Part shown: positions 46,140 to 55,223 of the stretch, piece after piece
Position numbering within the stretch: the stretch's first letter is position 1
Layout: every line of letters begins with the position of its first letter
Assembly (NCBI RefSeq): GCF_009806555.1
Contig: NZ_VUOK01000021.1
Location: forward strand, 310,001 to 374,000
Length of the DNA stretch: 64,000 nt
From: Methylobacterium sp. 2A
GTDB lineage: Bacteria; Pseudomonadota; Alphaproteobacteria; Rhizobiales; Beijerinckiaceae
Direction of reading: 5' to 3'
Position numbers and translations under genes: made by a program
The notes under the pieces: generated by a model
Databases searched by the model: none
Told to the model about the DNA's origin: nothing
Seen by the model: the letters and a program-made list of their open reading frames with translations, nothing else

Positions 46140-46868
46140 TCAGGGCTCACCGCTCTCCTCCGGATCGTGGAGGGGGACACTCGGATTGTCCTCCGCCATT
46201 TTTTCGATCTGGTCCGGCCAGAACAGCAGGATGTCTTCGTTGTCGACCGGAATCCAATTGATGTTTGTGTGAGGATGAGCCTCGCTGAAGGTTTTGTAAT
46301 TATCCGTGTTGCAGAGCAGGTGGATATCCTTCGGCACCAGCGTTGTACCCGCAGCCGTCAGGGCCTTTCGCTTCTCCGGCCTGATGTTCGTGTCCGCGAG
46401 CGTGAGGCCGCGGTACTTTCGGTTCGGGATGTCGGGGAACGCCGCGCTCCAAGCCGCCATGACGCGCGGCGTGTCGTATTGGACGATCGTATCGGTCCCC
46501 ACCTTGCGGGTGGGGATGTGGTCCAGCCGAACATCCTCGTTCCAGTTGCGATTCGCGGCGCTGGCCGCCTTCACCGGTTCCGGTGAAACGACAGGGGCGG
46601 TCGCCAGGGCGGTCACCGCCTCCGCGACGTGGGCGGCGTGAACGTACCGCGTGTCGAAGTCCGCAGCGTTGACCGCTTGCGTCTTCAGGTCAGCCAGCGA
46701 CAGCACGGCGTCGGCCGCGCCGGGTGCCAATGTGTAGCGCGACCGGGGATCGAGCGCGGTCGGCTCGACCGGCACCACGGCTTTCGACTTTGCCAATTCT
46801 GGCGCATCAGCATGCGGAGACTTCTGCGCGGCTGCTGCGACCGCGGCCATCGAAGGTACGTAATCCAA
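46140..46868 (-). CDS. Hypothetical protein, 242 residues
   Basis: I do not recognise this family. The first 110 residues are alanine-, proline- and valine-rich and poorly ordered. The C-terminal part is more structured and polar, with NRKYRGLTLADTNIRPEKRK, LVPKDIHLLCNTDNYKTFSE and WIPVDNEDILLFWPDQIEKM. There is no signal peptide or membrane segment. It has somewhat lower GC and more A-rich codons than its neighbours, and it borders a gene-poor region with an inverted-repeat element, so acquisition by transfer is possible. It converges on dgdR. Confidence 0.6.
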   Translation of the reverse strand: MDYVPSMAAVAAAAQKSPHADAPELAKSKAVVPVEPTALDPRSRYTLAPGAADAVLSLADLKTQAVNAADFDTRYVHAAHVAEAVTALATAPVVSPEPVKAASAANRNWNEDVRLDHIPTRKVGTDTIVQYDTPRVMAAWSAAFPDIPNRKYRGLTLADTNIRPEKRKALTAAGTTLVPKDIHLLCNTDNYKTFSEAHPHTNINWIPVDNEDILLFWPDQIEKMAEDNPSVPLHDPEESGEP

Positions 46869-47605
46869 GTCCCATTCTCCCGCCCGCAGAGTCGATCAGA
46901 AGCCTGCAACCTCCCCGTTCGACGTTGTGGCGTTGCTTGTTATGAGCTCAAAGACCAGTCTTAAGAGCCTCTCACAAAACTCCCGCTGCGCTGTCGCGGC
47001 CAGAGGGAAATATCCGGTGCTCGGGAGTTTTGTGAGGAGCTCTTAAGGGGCACAAGAACAATTTTGCCTTGCACCCGGGATCTGCCGCGCGTATGCGCGG
47101 CGCAATATCGACTCCGGTGCGTGGGTCACGTTGGCTCGTCTTCCGGCACGATGACGGGGCGCGTGATGCACCCGTCTGGCGAAATCGGAAGGCAATCCGC
47201 TGCAGCGCAGATCCGACGAGGGATCGTTCACCGGAGGGCGTGGGTTGAACCTGTGGCGTTACAGTTTCACGGGTGTTCTGCGGACGAGCATGGACGCCTC
47301 GACCATGTGCCACCCGGCGGCCATCATGCCCGCGGGCACTGCATCCTAGAGCTTCATGCTCTATCGGCTTCAGAATGTACGCTCGGTCGCAGGCATGTCA
47401 ACGATGTGTTGGACCCGGGAAACGCTGTCCGGGCAAGAATTTGACCGCCGCGAGGCGAGCCTCGCTCTGCGCGACGATTGGCCATCAGGGAAAAGGATCC
47501 GATCCAAGACATCGATCCTCGGCAGCCCATGCAGTCATGACACGGCGCAACCCTTCGATACTGTATTCAGGGCGAGTTTTCGGGCGACGGCCGTTGCGTA
47601 TCCCG
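46869..47605. other. Gene-poor region with palindromic elements
   Basis: No gene of conviction is seen across 737 bases. The region has a terminal-inverted-repeat element (46960-47047), a small hairpin TAGAGC-N5-GCTCTA (47347-47363), and lower GC than the flanks. Short frames translate to compositionally odd, shadow-like peptides. It may be an old insertion scar. Confidence 0.5.
46960..47047. repeat. 88-bp element with 26-bp inverted repeats (MITE-like)
   Basis: The left arm 46960-46985 and the right arm 47022-47047 match over 26 bases with two differences. Both contain CTCACAAAACTCCCG and both end in CTTAAG. The inner 36 bases are unrelated. The arms resemble transposon ends, and the element could be a non-autonomous transposable element or a strong terminator. 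The family of the ends is not established. Confidence 0.6.
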
Positions 47606-48937
47606 TCAGGCCCGAAGCGTCTGCGCCGGCTGCTTCCGTCCCCGGCCGAGACCGAGCACGAGCAGGCATCCCAGTCCCGAAAGAAAGACCAGCGGGAGAA
47701 GTCCGAGCGGATAGCTGCCGGTGGCGTCCTTGATCACACCCAGCAGGTAGGTCCCCACGAAACCGCCGATATTGCCGATGGCGTTGATCTGCGCGATTCC
47801 GGCCGCCGCCGCGCCGGCCGAAAGCCATTCCGTGGAGAGCGCCCAGAACGGCCCCTTCACCGTGTAGGTGGCGGTCACGGCCAGGCACAGGATCAGGATC
47901 GTCGGCAGGAGCTGCGCGGTGCCGATCGAGGCGGCCAGACTCAGCGCCAGCAGTCCCAGGGGCAGCGCGGTGTGCCACACTCGCTCCCGGTTCCGATCCG
48001 AGGAGCGGCCCCACAGGATCATCAGGACGGAGGCCACGCCGAACGGGATGGAATTGAGCAGGCCCGTCTGCAGGTTGGTCAGGCCGAACGACTTGATGAT
48101 CTGCGGCTGCCACAGGGACAGGCATTGGCTGGCCCCCGAGGCGCCGGCGTAGATCAGCGAGGCGGCGAGGACGTAGCGGTTGCGCATGACCTGCCAGACC
48201 GAGAGATGCCGGGCCGGGGCCGCCTCACCCTGCACCACGGAGGCGCGTTCGGCGGCGAGGCGCTCCTGAAGCCACGCGCTCTGCTGGGGTGTCAGCCAGC
48301 GCGCCGAGCCGGGGCCGTCGGGGAGCAGGAAGAAGGCGGCGAGGCCGAGCAGGACGGCCGGCACCGCCTCCAGCACGAACAGCCATTGCCAGCCACGCAG
48401 GCCCATCATGCCGTCGGTGTTGAGGATCGCGGCCGAAATCGGGGAGCCGAGGAAGCTCGAGATCGGGATCGCCACCATGAAGACGGCCACGATCCGGCCC
48501 CGGTAGGCGCGCGGGAACCAGTAGGTCAGGTACAGGATCACGCCCGGGAAGAAGCCCGCCTCGGAGGCACCCAGCAGCAGGCGCACGGCGTAGAAGGAAT
48601 AGGGTCCGACCACGAGCGCCATGGCGGCCGAGACCAGCCCCCAGGTGATCATGATCCGGGCGATCCAGATCCGGGCGCCGAACCGCTCCATGGCGAGGTT
48701 GCTCGGCACCTCGCACAGCACATACGAGACATAGAACAGGCCGCCGCCGAGCCCGAATTGCGCCGCCGAGAGCCCGATATCGTGATTCATCTGCAGGGCC
48801 GCGAAGCCGGCATTCACCCGGTCGACGAAGGCGACGAAATAGGCGAGCATCAGGAACGGCAGGATCCGCCACGTCACCCGGCGCAGCGTCGCGCGCTCGA
48901 TCTCCGGAATCGCCTCCGGAAGTTGCGTCGGGGCCAT
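47606..48937 (-). CDS. MFS transporter, anion:cation symporter (ACS/phthalate-tartrate) type
   Basis: The protein has 443 residues from ATG 48937 with GAGGAGAA before it; an in-frame ATG at 48967 is less well supported. It has 12 predicted membrane helices in two halves. Signatures are YFVAFVDRVNAGFAALQMN, YVSYVLCEVPSNLAMERFGARIWIAR, and the ACS-type WFPRAYRGRIVAVFM in loop 4-5. Members import organic anions such as tartrate, phthalate or galactonate. No catabolic genes are next to it, so the substrate is open. Confidence 0.92.
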   Translation of the reverse strand: MAPTQLPEAIPEIERATLRRVTWRILPFLMLAYFVAFVDRVNAGFAALQMNHDIGLSAAQFGLGGGLFYVSYVLCEVPSNLAMERFGARIWIARIMITWGLVSAAMALVVGPYSFYAVRLLLGASEAGFFPGVILYLTYWFPRAYRGRIVAVFMVAIPISSFLGSPISAAILNTDGMMGLRGWQWLFVLEAVPAVLLGLAAFFLLPDGPGSARWLTPQQSAWLQERLAAERASVVQGEAAPARHLSVWQVMRNRYVLAASLIYAGASGASQCLSLWQPQIIKSFGLTNLQTGLLNSIPFGVASVLMILWGRSSDRNRERVWHTALPLGLLALSLAASIGTAQLLPTILILCLAVTATYTVKGPFWALSTEWLSAGAAAAGIAQINAIGNIGGFVGTYLLGVIKDATGSYPLGLLPLVFLSGLGCLLVLGLGRGRKQPAQTLRA

Positions 48938-49127
48938 GCCTGTTCTCCTCGCCGTGGCGTTCGGCATGTGACAGGTGCGCTGCGCAGGCCAGCCACGATG
49001 GGCGACAGCGCCGCGCGTCTGTCACGTTCCGGCTCTCGCGACGGGAACACGAAGGCGAGCCTTCGATCGAGGGCCGGACCGGTGGTCGCGGTTTGCCCGC
49101 GGCTCACGGACATGCGAGAGAAGCCGC

Positions 49128-50201
49128 ATGTTGACCGTCGATAGCCTCTGGCGGATGCGGCACCGCCTCGCGCAGTTCGGGAAGAAGCGGACCGGATCGC
49201 CGCGCATCCTCGTCATCGGTGTGTGCCAAGCCGGCTCGATCGCCAAGGCGATGCGCTATCTCCTGCCGGACGCGCAGGTGGATTTCGTGTCGGCGTTCAC
49301 GGCGGCACGCCGCTTCCCGCGCCTCGCCGACCTGATGGCGCATGCGGACGGCTACGATCACGTCTTCTCCAGCATCTACCTGCCCCGCTTCAAGGGCGGC
49401 GGCACGATCGACACCCTGCGGACCCACCCCAAGGTGCGTCTGATCCCGACGATCGTGTTCGGCGCCTATCACCCGGACCTCGTCCATGTCGGTGTGCAGG
49501 ACGCCGCGACGCTCCAGGGCCTGATCTCCGGACCCATGGGGCATTCGCATTCGGCGATCACGCTCTACGCCTACCTCGCCGGCTTCTCGCAGGCGCAGGC
49601 CCTGCGCCTCTTCGCCGAACCCGTCTTCGACCGCCTGGGCTACTACGATCTCTGGGACGAGTCGGTGGCCTACCTGCGGGGGCTCGGCCGGCAGGCCGAT
49701 TACGACCTCGACACGCACCTGACCCGTTGGGCGCGCCGTGGCTGCTTCATGCACTCGATCAACCACACGAAGCTGTTCGTCGTCTCCGATCTCGCGCGGG
49801 GCTTGCTGACCAAGGCGGGCATTCCGTTCGAGGAATGCGATCTCGACGCCTTCCTGCCGGACGACCTCGGCGGCCAGGGCAGCTGGCCGGTCTATCCGGA
49901 GATCGCGCAGCATTACGGCATCCCCGGCAGCGCCCTGTTCTTCAAGGCCGAGACCCGACGCTCCGGCCCCGCGCGCACGATGAGCCGCGCCGAATTCGTG
50001 GCCGCCTCCTACGCCAATTACGACCGGCGCGAGCGGAGCATCCTGGTCTCCCAGCGCGTCCAGGGCTGGCGCAACGACCCGCCGACCGTGGACTTCCTGC
50101 GCGAGGCGGCAGGCCGCAGCGGGACGCCAGTCCGGCCGGCCGCGCGGGTGCCCTCGGTAAGCCCCGGAGGCTCCGGCAGCCTGGCCGGGCACGCCTCGTA
50201 G
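49128..50201 (+). CDS. WcbI-like polysaccharide biosynthesis protein
   Basis: The protein has 357 residues. The core (about 20-260) fits the WcbI family: ILVIGVCQAGSIAKAMRYLLPDAQ, DHVFSSIYLPRFK, LIPTIVFGAYHPDLVHV, GHSHSAITLYAYLAGF and CFMHSINHTKLFVVSDLA. In Burkholderia WcbI binds CoA and adds acetyl to capsule sugar. The remaining 100 residues have RAEFVAASYANYDRRERSI and a disordered end. Divergent from the MFS gene, with GAGAGAAG as ribosome binding site. Confidence 0.75.
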   Translation: MLTVDSLWRMRHRLAQFGKKRTGSPRILVIGVCQAGSIAKAMRYLLPDAQVDFVSAFTAARRFPRLADLMAHADGYDHVFSSIYLPRFKGGGTIDTLRTHPKVRLIPTIVFGAYHPDLVHVGVQDAATLQGLISGPMGHSHSAITLYAYLAGFSQAQALRLFAEPVFDRLGYYDLWDESVAYLRGLGRQADYDLDTHLTRWARRGCFMHSINHTKLFVVSDLARGLLTKAGIPFEECDLDAFLPDDLGGQGSWPVYPEIAQHYGIPGSALFFKAETRRSGPARTMSRAEFVAASYANYDRRERSILVSQRVQGWRNDPPTVDFLREAAGRSGTPVRPAARVPSVSPGGSGSLAGHAS

Positions 50202-50301
50202 GACGTCGCGTTCGGGGCCGCGTCTACGGTCCGGCACTTCCCGCCGTCAGCGGCGTTGTCGCGCGACGCCGGACCCGGCGGACCCGCTGCGAGGTGCCCC
50301 G

Positions 50302-51330
50302 ATGAGCCTTCTGCCCCGGCAACGGACCGGCCGCTCCGCGGCCGCAGCCGCCCTGACGCTCGCCGGCGCGGCCGCCGGTCTGCTCGCGTGGAGCCGGCTC
50401 GGCGTCGATCACCGCAAGCCCCTCCCGCCGGCCCTGCCCGGGCGCCGCGAACGGATCGCGACCCGACGTGCCGGAGAGCTCTCTTTCTATGCGTCGGCCG
50501 GGCCCGCGGGCGTGCCGCTCCTGCTGATCCACTCGATCAACGCGGCGGCGAACGCCTACGAAGTCCGGCCGCTCTACCTGCACTTCCGGACATCCCGGCC
50601 GGTCTATGCCCTCGATCTCCCCGGCTTCGGCTTCTCGGAACGGTCGCGCCGCCGCTACACGCCGCGCCTGATGGTGGAGGCGATCCACGCCATCGTGGAG
50701 GAGATCCGGCGGCGCCACGGGGCGGTCCCGATCGACGCTATGGCGCTGTCCCTCTCCGCATCGTTCCTCGCCCGGGCGAGCCTGGAGCGGTCCGACGCCT
50801 ATCGCAGCCTCGCCCTCATCAGCCCCACCGGCTTCGACGGCCAGCTCTCGGGCGACGGCCCGCCGGACGGTCACCGCGGGCGGGACTGGCTGCTCCAGCT
50901 CCTCGACCGGCCGCCCTTCGGCCGGCCGCTGTTCGACGCGCTGGTGACGCGGCCGAGCATGCGCTTCTTCCTGCAGAAGACGTTCGGCTCCCCGGCGATC
51001 GATGAGGGCCTCCTGGCCTACGATCACGCCTCGGCGCATCAGCCCGGCGCCGAGCACGCGCCCTGGTGCTTCATCTCCGGCCACCTCTTCCCCACCGACG
51101 CGACGCGGCTCTACGAGCGGCTGCGTCTGCCGGTTTGGATGCTCCATGGCGTGCGCGGCGACTTCGTCGATTACCGCCACGTGCCGCGCGTCGCCGGGCG
51201 CCCGAACTGGCGGGTCGAGACCCTGCCGACCGGCGCCTTCCCGCATTTCGAGCGGCCGGGGACGGTCACGACCGCCTATGAGGCGTTTCTCGCGAGCATC
51301 ACGCACGGTCCAGCGGATCGACCGGCGTGA
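50302..51330 (+). CDS. Alpha/beta hydrolase, membrane-anchored
   Basis: The protein has 342 residues. An N-terminal hydrophobic segment (AAAAALTLAGAAAGLLAW) may anchor it or act as a signal. The alpha/beta core shows LLLIHSINAAANAYEVRPLY, YALDLPGFGFSERSRRRYTPR and the nucleophile serine in DAMALSLSASFLA (an unusual elbow in place of GxSxG). PHFERPG near the end supplies the histidine. Family substrates vary, and no assignment is possible. Its last 32 bases overlap the end of the next gene on the opposite strand. Confidence 0.85.
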   Translation: MSLLPRQRTGRSAAAAALTLAGAAAGLLAWSRLGVDHRKPLPPALPGRRERIATRRAGELSFYASAGPAGVPLLLIHSINAAANAYEVRPLYLHFRTSRPVYALDLPGFGFSERSRRRYTPRLMVEAIHAIVEEIRRRHGAVPIDAMALSLSASFLARASLERSDAYRSLALISPTGFDGQLSGDGPPDGHRGRDWLLQLLDRPPFGRPLFDALVTRPSMRFFLQKTFGSPAIDEGLLAYDHASAHQPGAEHAPWCFISGHLFPTDATRLYERLRLPVWMLHGVRGDFVDYRHVPRVAGRPNWRVETLPTGAFPHFERPGTVTTAYEAFLASITHGPADRPA

Positions 51331-52030
51331 TCCGGTAGCGCAGCCAGACCACACCGCCGGACAGCCGCTCGCAGGCCGTCAGGTCGAGCGTGCGCCGACT
51401 GCCCATGGATTCGTCTTCGGTACCGGTGACGTCGAACACCGCCGGGGTCCCCGACAAGCCGTCGACCGCCGGCGCGAGGAGCAGGCTCAATTCGTCGATG
51501 ACGCCGGCCTTCAGCATCGAACCGTTGATGTGGCCGCCGCCCTCCACGAGCAGCCGCCCGATTCCGAACAGGCTCTTCAGCTTCGTGACCGCCAGGGCGA
51601 AATCCACCTCTCGTTCGCCGGCGAACAGGTAGGATTGTCCGCCGGCCCGCAGGGCGCGCAAATGGTCGTCCGGGACGGATTCGGTGAGCACGACGACGAC
51701 ATGGTCGCCCTCGATCTCGTTGCGGGCACCCCAGTCGAGGCGCCCGCGCGCATCGAGCGCCACCGCGTAGCCGGGCGCATCGCGGCGTGCGACGTGATCG
51801 TCCCGGGAGACAGGGCCATCGTCCGAGACCGGCTCCGGCAGCGGGTCGGCGCTGTCGGCATAGCCCTGCATGGTGACGCGCCCGCACATCCAGGCATCGC
51901 CCTTGAGCGCGCCGTGGACGCGCTCGTAATGATCGTCGGCATCCAGGGTCTTCCAGCGGCGGACCTTGATCCGGCCGTCCACCGACGACGTCATGTGGCA
52001 GATCACGTATGGGCGCTCGTCCGATGTCAT
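51299..52030 (-). CDS. RibD C-terminal (dihydrofolate-reductase-like) domain protein
   Basis: The protein has 243 residues. PYVICHMTSSVDGRIKVRRW at the start, WMCGRVTMQGYAD, IGRLLVEGGGHINGSMLKAGVIDELSLLLAP and VWLRYRI near the end mark a RibD-C/DHFR-fold reductase. These use NADPH for reduction of pyrimidine or pteridine compounds. A stand-alone RibD-C has no defined substrate, and no riboflavin genes are adjacent. It converges on the alpha/beta hydrolase with a 32-base overlap. Confidence 0.87.
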   Translation of the reverse strand: MTSDERPYVICHMTSSVDGRIKVRRWKTLDADDHYERVHGALKGDAWMCGRVTMQGYADSADPLPEPVSDDGPVSRDDHVARRDAPGYAVALDARGRLDWGARNEIEGDHVVVVLTESVPDDHLRALRAGGQSYLFAGEREVDFALAVTKLKSLFGIGRLLVEGGGHINGSMLKAGVIDELSLLLAPAVDGLSGTPAVFDVTGTEDESMGSRRTLDLTACERLSGGVVWLRYRITPVDPLDRA

Positions 52031-52109
52031 GGGTGTCCGATCTGGGTTGAATCGGGCCTTCGCCCGGTCGACCGGCCCAACTAGGCGCGGCCCGCGACGC
52101 GCCCAGAGG

Positions 52110-53051
52110 CTACAGACCCAGGAGCATCACGCTCCAGATCAGGATGCCGACGGTCGAGACCGTCGTGGAGACCGCAACGATCAGGGCGGATGCCGCCACG
52201 TCGCCCTGGAGCTGCGCGGCGAAGATCACGATGTTGCCCGCCACCGGGAGCAGCCCGATCAGAACCACGACGGCGCGGATTTCGGGCGGGATCGGTGCCC
52301 CGCAGGCGGAAAACAGACCGATGACCGCCCAGATCACCCCGATCCCGGCCACATGGCGCCAGATGATCAGCCGCAGGACGGCGCGGATGGCAGTCCAAGA
52401 CAAGGTGAGGCGGCTGGCGCCGAGCCCGACCACCATCATGCCGCAGCCCGACATCAGCAGCGCCGCGATGCGAAACGCCGCATCGGCGGACAGGATGGCG
52501 GCGTCACCGAGGCCGAACGCGCGGGCCGCGAGTCCGGCCCCGAAGGCATAGAGGGGCGGGATCGCCGCCATCTTGCGCAGGCTGGCCGCCACGCTGAAGC
52601 GATCCCGTGCCACGAGGTAGAACCCCACCGTGTTGCCGAAGAACAGCCCGCCCACATAGGCCATGACGAGGATCGGCAGGCTGTCCGGACCGAACAGCGC
52701 CAGCCCGGTCGGCACCCCGAACCAGCCGATATTGGTGTATCCGAAGGCGCAGGTGGCAAGCCGCCGGGGGACGTCGGTGCGGATGCGCGGAACGATCAGC
52801 AGGCCGCACAACACCATCAGCGCACTGAAGGTGATCGACAGGACGACATGGCCGATCGCCGCGCCGAACGCGAGCGCCAGCGCGTTCCGGAAGACGACGA
52901 TCGGGATCAGGCCATACATCAGCACGCCGGACAGGACTTTCAGCCAGTCCTGCCGCGACAGGCGGCCGACGGCATAGCCCACACCGATCGCCGCGTAGGC
53001 CGGCAGCATGCGTGCGGCGATATCGGCCCAGAGGCCGGCAACGGCGATCAT
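52110..53051 (-). CDS. AEC family transporter (auxin efflux carrier type)
   Basis: The protein has 313 residues and ten predicted membrane helices. GIGVGYAVGRLSRQDWLKVLSG-like (here AIGVGYAVGRLSRQDWL), the TM-breaking NIGWFGVPTGLALFG and GNTVGFYLVA in the centre, and GLLPVAGNIVIFAAQL near the end are AEC-like. AEC carriers export or exchange organic acids. Start at ATG 53051 with GGGA upstream. A MocR-type regulator is divergent across 185 bases, so its control by that regulator is probable. Confidence 0.9.
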   Translation of the reverse strand: MIAVAGLWADIAARMLPAYAAIGVGYAVGRLSRQDWLKVLSGVLMYGLIPIVVFRNALALAFGAAIGHVVLSITFSALMVLCGLLIVPRIRTDVPRRLATCAFGYTNIGWFGVPTGLALFGPDSLPILVMAYVGGLFFGNTVGFYLVARDRFSVAASLRKMAAIPPLYAFGAGLAARAFGLGDAAILSADAAFRIAALLMSGCGMMVVGLGASRLTLSWTAIRAVLRLIIWRHVAGIGVIWAVIGLFSACGAPIPPEIRAVVVLIGLLPVAGNIVIFAAQLQGDVAASALIVAVSTTVSTVGILIWSVMLLGL

Positions 53052-53138
53052 GAACGAGTCCCCATGGGTGATCTTCCGACAGCCGATCGCGCCGCGACCG
53101 GCGCCTTGAATTGACAGGCCGTCGCGGATGTCCTCGGC

Positions 53139-53150
53139 TGTACCGGGACA
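53139..53150. promoter_or_regulatory. Near-palindrome TGTACCGGGACA between the AEC and MocR genes
   Basis: TGTNCCGGNACA with one mismatched pair lies in the 185-base divergent region. MocR regulators often bind direct or inverted repeats in such gaps. A TTGACA hexamer at 53111-53116 is nearby. Function is inferred from position. Confidence 0.3.
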
Positions 53151-53236
53151 CGTCTGGGCGCCGGACGGGCGCGACTGAAGAGCCACAATGGCCGTCTTCC
53201 GCCGGTCCAGTTCGCGAATCGCAAGGAGGGTGATCG

Positions 53237-54676
53237 ATGGCCCGAAGGGCGACCTCGCTCCCGCTCGGCATCGCCTTCGCACCGCCGCAGCGGGCGAAGA
53301 CGCGCTGGGTGGTCGATGCCCTGCGCATTGCGATCCGGGAGGGCCGGCTGTCGCCCGGCAGCCAGATGCCCAGCACCCGCGACCTCGCGGAGCAATGGGC
53401 GATCAGCCGCGGGCTCGTGAGCGCGGCCTACGAGGAGTTGTCGGCCGAAGGCCTGCTTGAGGCGCGCCGGGGCTCGGGCACCTATGTGAGCGACCGCAAT
53501 GGGCCGAAGGCCGTGCGCGCAGCCGAGCCGATCGACGATCCCGACTCCGGCGCTCTCCCCGACTGGATCCGCGTCGATCCGGAGCGGCCCTTCATTTCCC
53601 GCGAGACCGACGTCGCGCGGTTCCCGGTCGGGCTCTGGAAGCGGCTGGCGAACCGCGTCCTCTCCGGCGCCGATTTCGATTTCTTCTACGATCCCGACCC
53701 TTCGGGTCATCACGCCCTCAGGCAGCAGGTGGCGCGGTATCTCGGCTTCGCCCGCGGCATCGCCTGCGCGGCAGACGACATCCTCATCACCACCGGGACC
53801 CGCCACAGCCTGGATCTGTGCCTGCGTGCCCTCGCGGCTCCGGGCGATGCCGTCTGGCTGGAGTCGCCGGGCTATGCCGGAGCGGAGGCGCTCGTCCGGT
53901 CGCTCGGGCTCAAGGCCGTTCCGGTCCCGGTGGACCGGCAGGGCCTGCGCGTCGATCACGCCGCCGCGGTGGCGCCGGATGCGAAGCTCTGCCTCGTGAC
54001 CCCGTCCCACCAGTCGCCGCTCGGGGTTCGCCTCGGCGTCGAGCGGCGCGAAGCGATGCTGGATTGGGCCTGCCGCGCGGATTCCTACATCGTCGAAGAC
54101 GATTACGACGGCGAGTTCGCCTTCGAGGCCGTGCGGTTTCCGGCGTTCAAGGCCATGGATTCGGCCGACCGGATCATCCATGCGGGCAGCTTTAACAAGA
54201 GCTTATTCCCGACCCTGCGCGTCGGCTACATCGTGGTGCCGCGCAGCCTGCGCGCCCGCCTGCGGGCGGCCCGCGCCGAGACGGGCCGCGGCAACAGCGC
54301 CTTCGACCAGCACATCCTGACCCACTTCATGGCCGACGGTCACTTCGCGCATCACATCCGGCGCATGGAACGGGTCTACCGCGACAAGAGCCTGGCGGCG
54401 CAGCGGGCGATCCAGGACGCCTATGGCGGCCCTCTCCCGATGCTCGGCACCCAGGGCGGCTTCCATTTTTTCCTAGGCCTGCCGGCAGAGCTGAACCGGC
54501 CGGTCTTCCGCGACGCCTGCCGCAGGGCGGGCCTGACCCTGCAAACCGCGGCCCTGGCCGCCTCGGACGAATCAGACAGGCCGCTCCAGGGCCTCGTCAT
54601 CGGCTATTCCTCGCTCACGCTCGACACGATCGACCGCGCCGGTGCGCGCCTCGGGCAGTTGATGCGCGCGGCCTGA
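53237..54676 (+). CDS. MocR/PdxR-type regulator (GntR winged helix plus PLP aminotransferase fold)
   Basis: The protein has 479 residues. The GntR DNA-binding domain (about 20-85) has RIAIREGRLSPGSQMPSTRD and LAEQWAISRGLVSAAYEELSAEG. The aminotransferase-like domain follows, with the PLP lysine in AGSFNKSLFPTLRVGY, plus VEDDYDGEFAF and TPSHQSPLGV. MocR proteins sense PLP or amino acids. Neither pdx nor gab genes are nearby; an AEC transporter gene is divergent and is the most likely target. Confidence 0.93.
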   Translation: MARRATSLPLGIAFAPPQRAKTRWVVDALRIAIREGRLSPGSQMPSTRDLAEQWAISRGLVSAAYEELSAEGLLEARRGSGTYVSDRNGPKAVRAAEPIDDPDSGALPDWIRVDPERPFISRETDVARFPVGLWKRLANRVLSGADFDFFYDPDPSGHHALRQQVARYLGFARGIACAADDILITTGTRHSLDLCLRALAAPGDAVWLESPGYAGAEALVRSLGLKAVPVPVDRQGLRVDHAAAVAPDAKLCLVTPSHQSPLGVRLGVERREAMLDWACRADSYIVEDDYDGEFAFEAVRFPAFKAMDSADRIIHAGSFNKSLFPTLRVGYIVVPRSLRARLRAARAETGRGNSAFDQHILTHFMADGHFAHHIRRMERVYRDKSLAAQRAIQDAYGGPLPMLGTQGGFHFFLGLPAELNRPVFRDACRRAGLTLQTAALAASDESDRPLQGLVIGYSSLTLDTIDRAGARLGQLMRAA

Positions 54677-54783
54677 GGCGGCCCGCATCCCTGGTCAGCA
54701 CGCCGGTCCCAGCAGTAGACCGCTCGCAGCACCGCCCATAGAGTCATGATCTCCACGCGAAACGACGCTCGTTCTGGACACCG

Positions 54784-55221
54784 ATGATCGACCTGACCCT
54801 CGAAGCCGCCCGCACCATCGTCGAGACCGCCCTCCGGGAGGCCAGGACTCGCAGCCTGAAGCCTATGGCCGTCGTCGTCTACGACGCCCGGGGGGCGCTG
54901 AAATGCGTCTCCGTCGAGGACGGGACCTCCCTGCGCCGGGCCGAGATCGCCTGCGGCAAGGCCAATGGTGCGCTGGCGCTGGGGCTCGGTTCCCGGGCGA
55001 TCCACGCCCGCGCAGAAGCGCAGCCCTACTTCGTGGCGGCCGTGACCCATCTGGCCGGGCCCGCGGCCCTGGTGCCGGTGCCCGGCGGTGTGCTGATCCG
55101 CTCGAGCGAGGGTCGCCTTCTCGGCGCGGTCGGAATCTCGGGCGACACCTCCGACAACGACGAGATCTGCGCGGTCGCCGGCATCGAGGCGGCAGGACTC
55201 GTCCCGGAGACCGGCGCCTGA
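54784..55221 (+). CDS. HbpS/GlcG-family protein
   Basis: The protein has 145 residues. The family fold shows MIDLTLEAARTIVETALREA, KPMAVVVYDARGALKCVSVEDG, CGKANGALALGLGSRAIH, VPVPGGVLIRSSEGRLLGAVGISGDTSDNDEICAVAGIEA. Members bind heme or small ligands, or accompany glycolate metabolism genes. The next gene starts two bases after its stop, so it is part of the Opp-type operon. Role unknown; a cytoplasmic accessory is possible. Confidence 0.85.
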   Translation: MIDLTLEAARTIVETALREARTRSLKPMAVVVYDARGALKCVSVEDGTSLRRAEIACGKANGALALGLGSRAIHARAEAQPYFVAAVTHLAGPAALVPVPGGVLIRSSEGRLLGAVGISGDTSDNDEICAVAGIEAAGLVPETGA

Positions 55222-55223
55222 CC

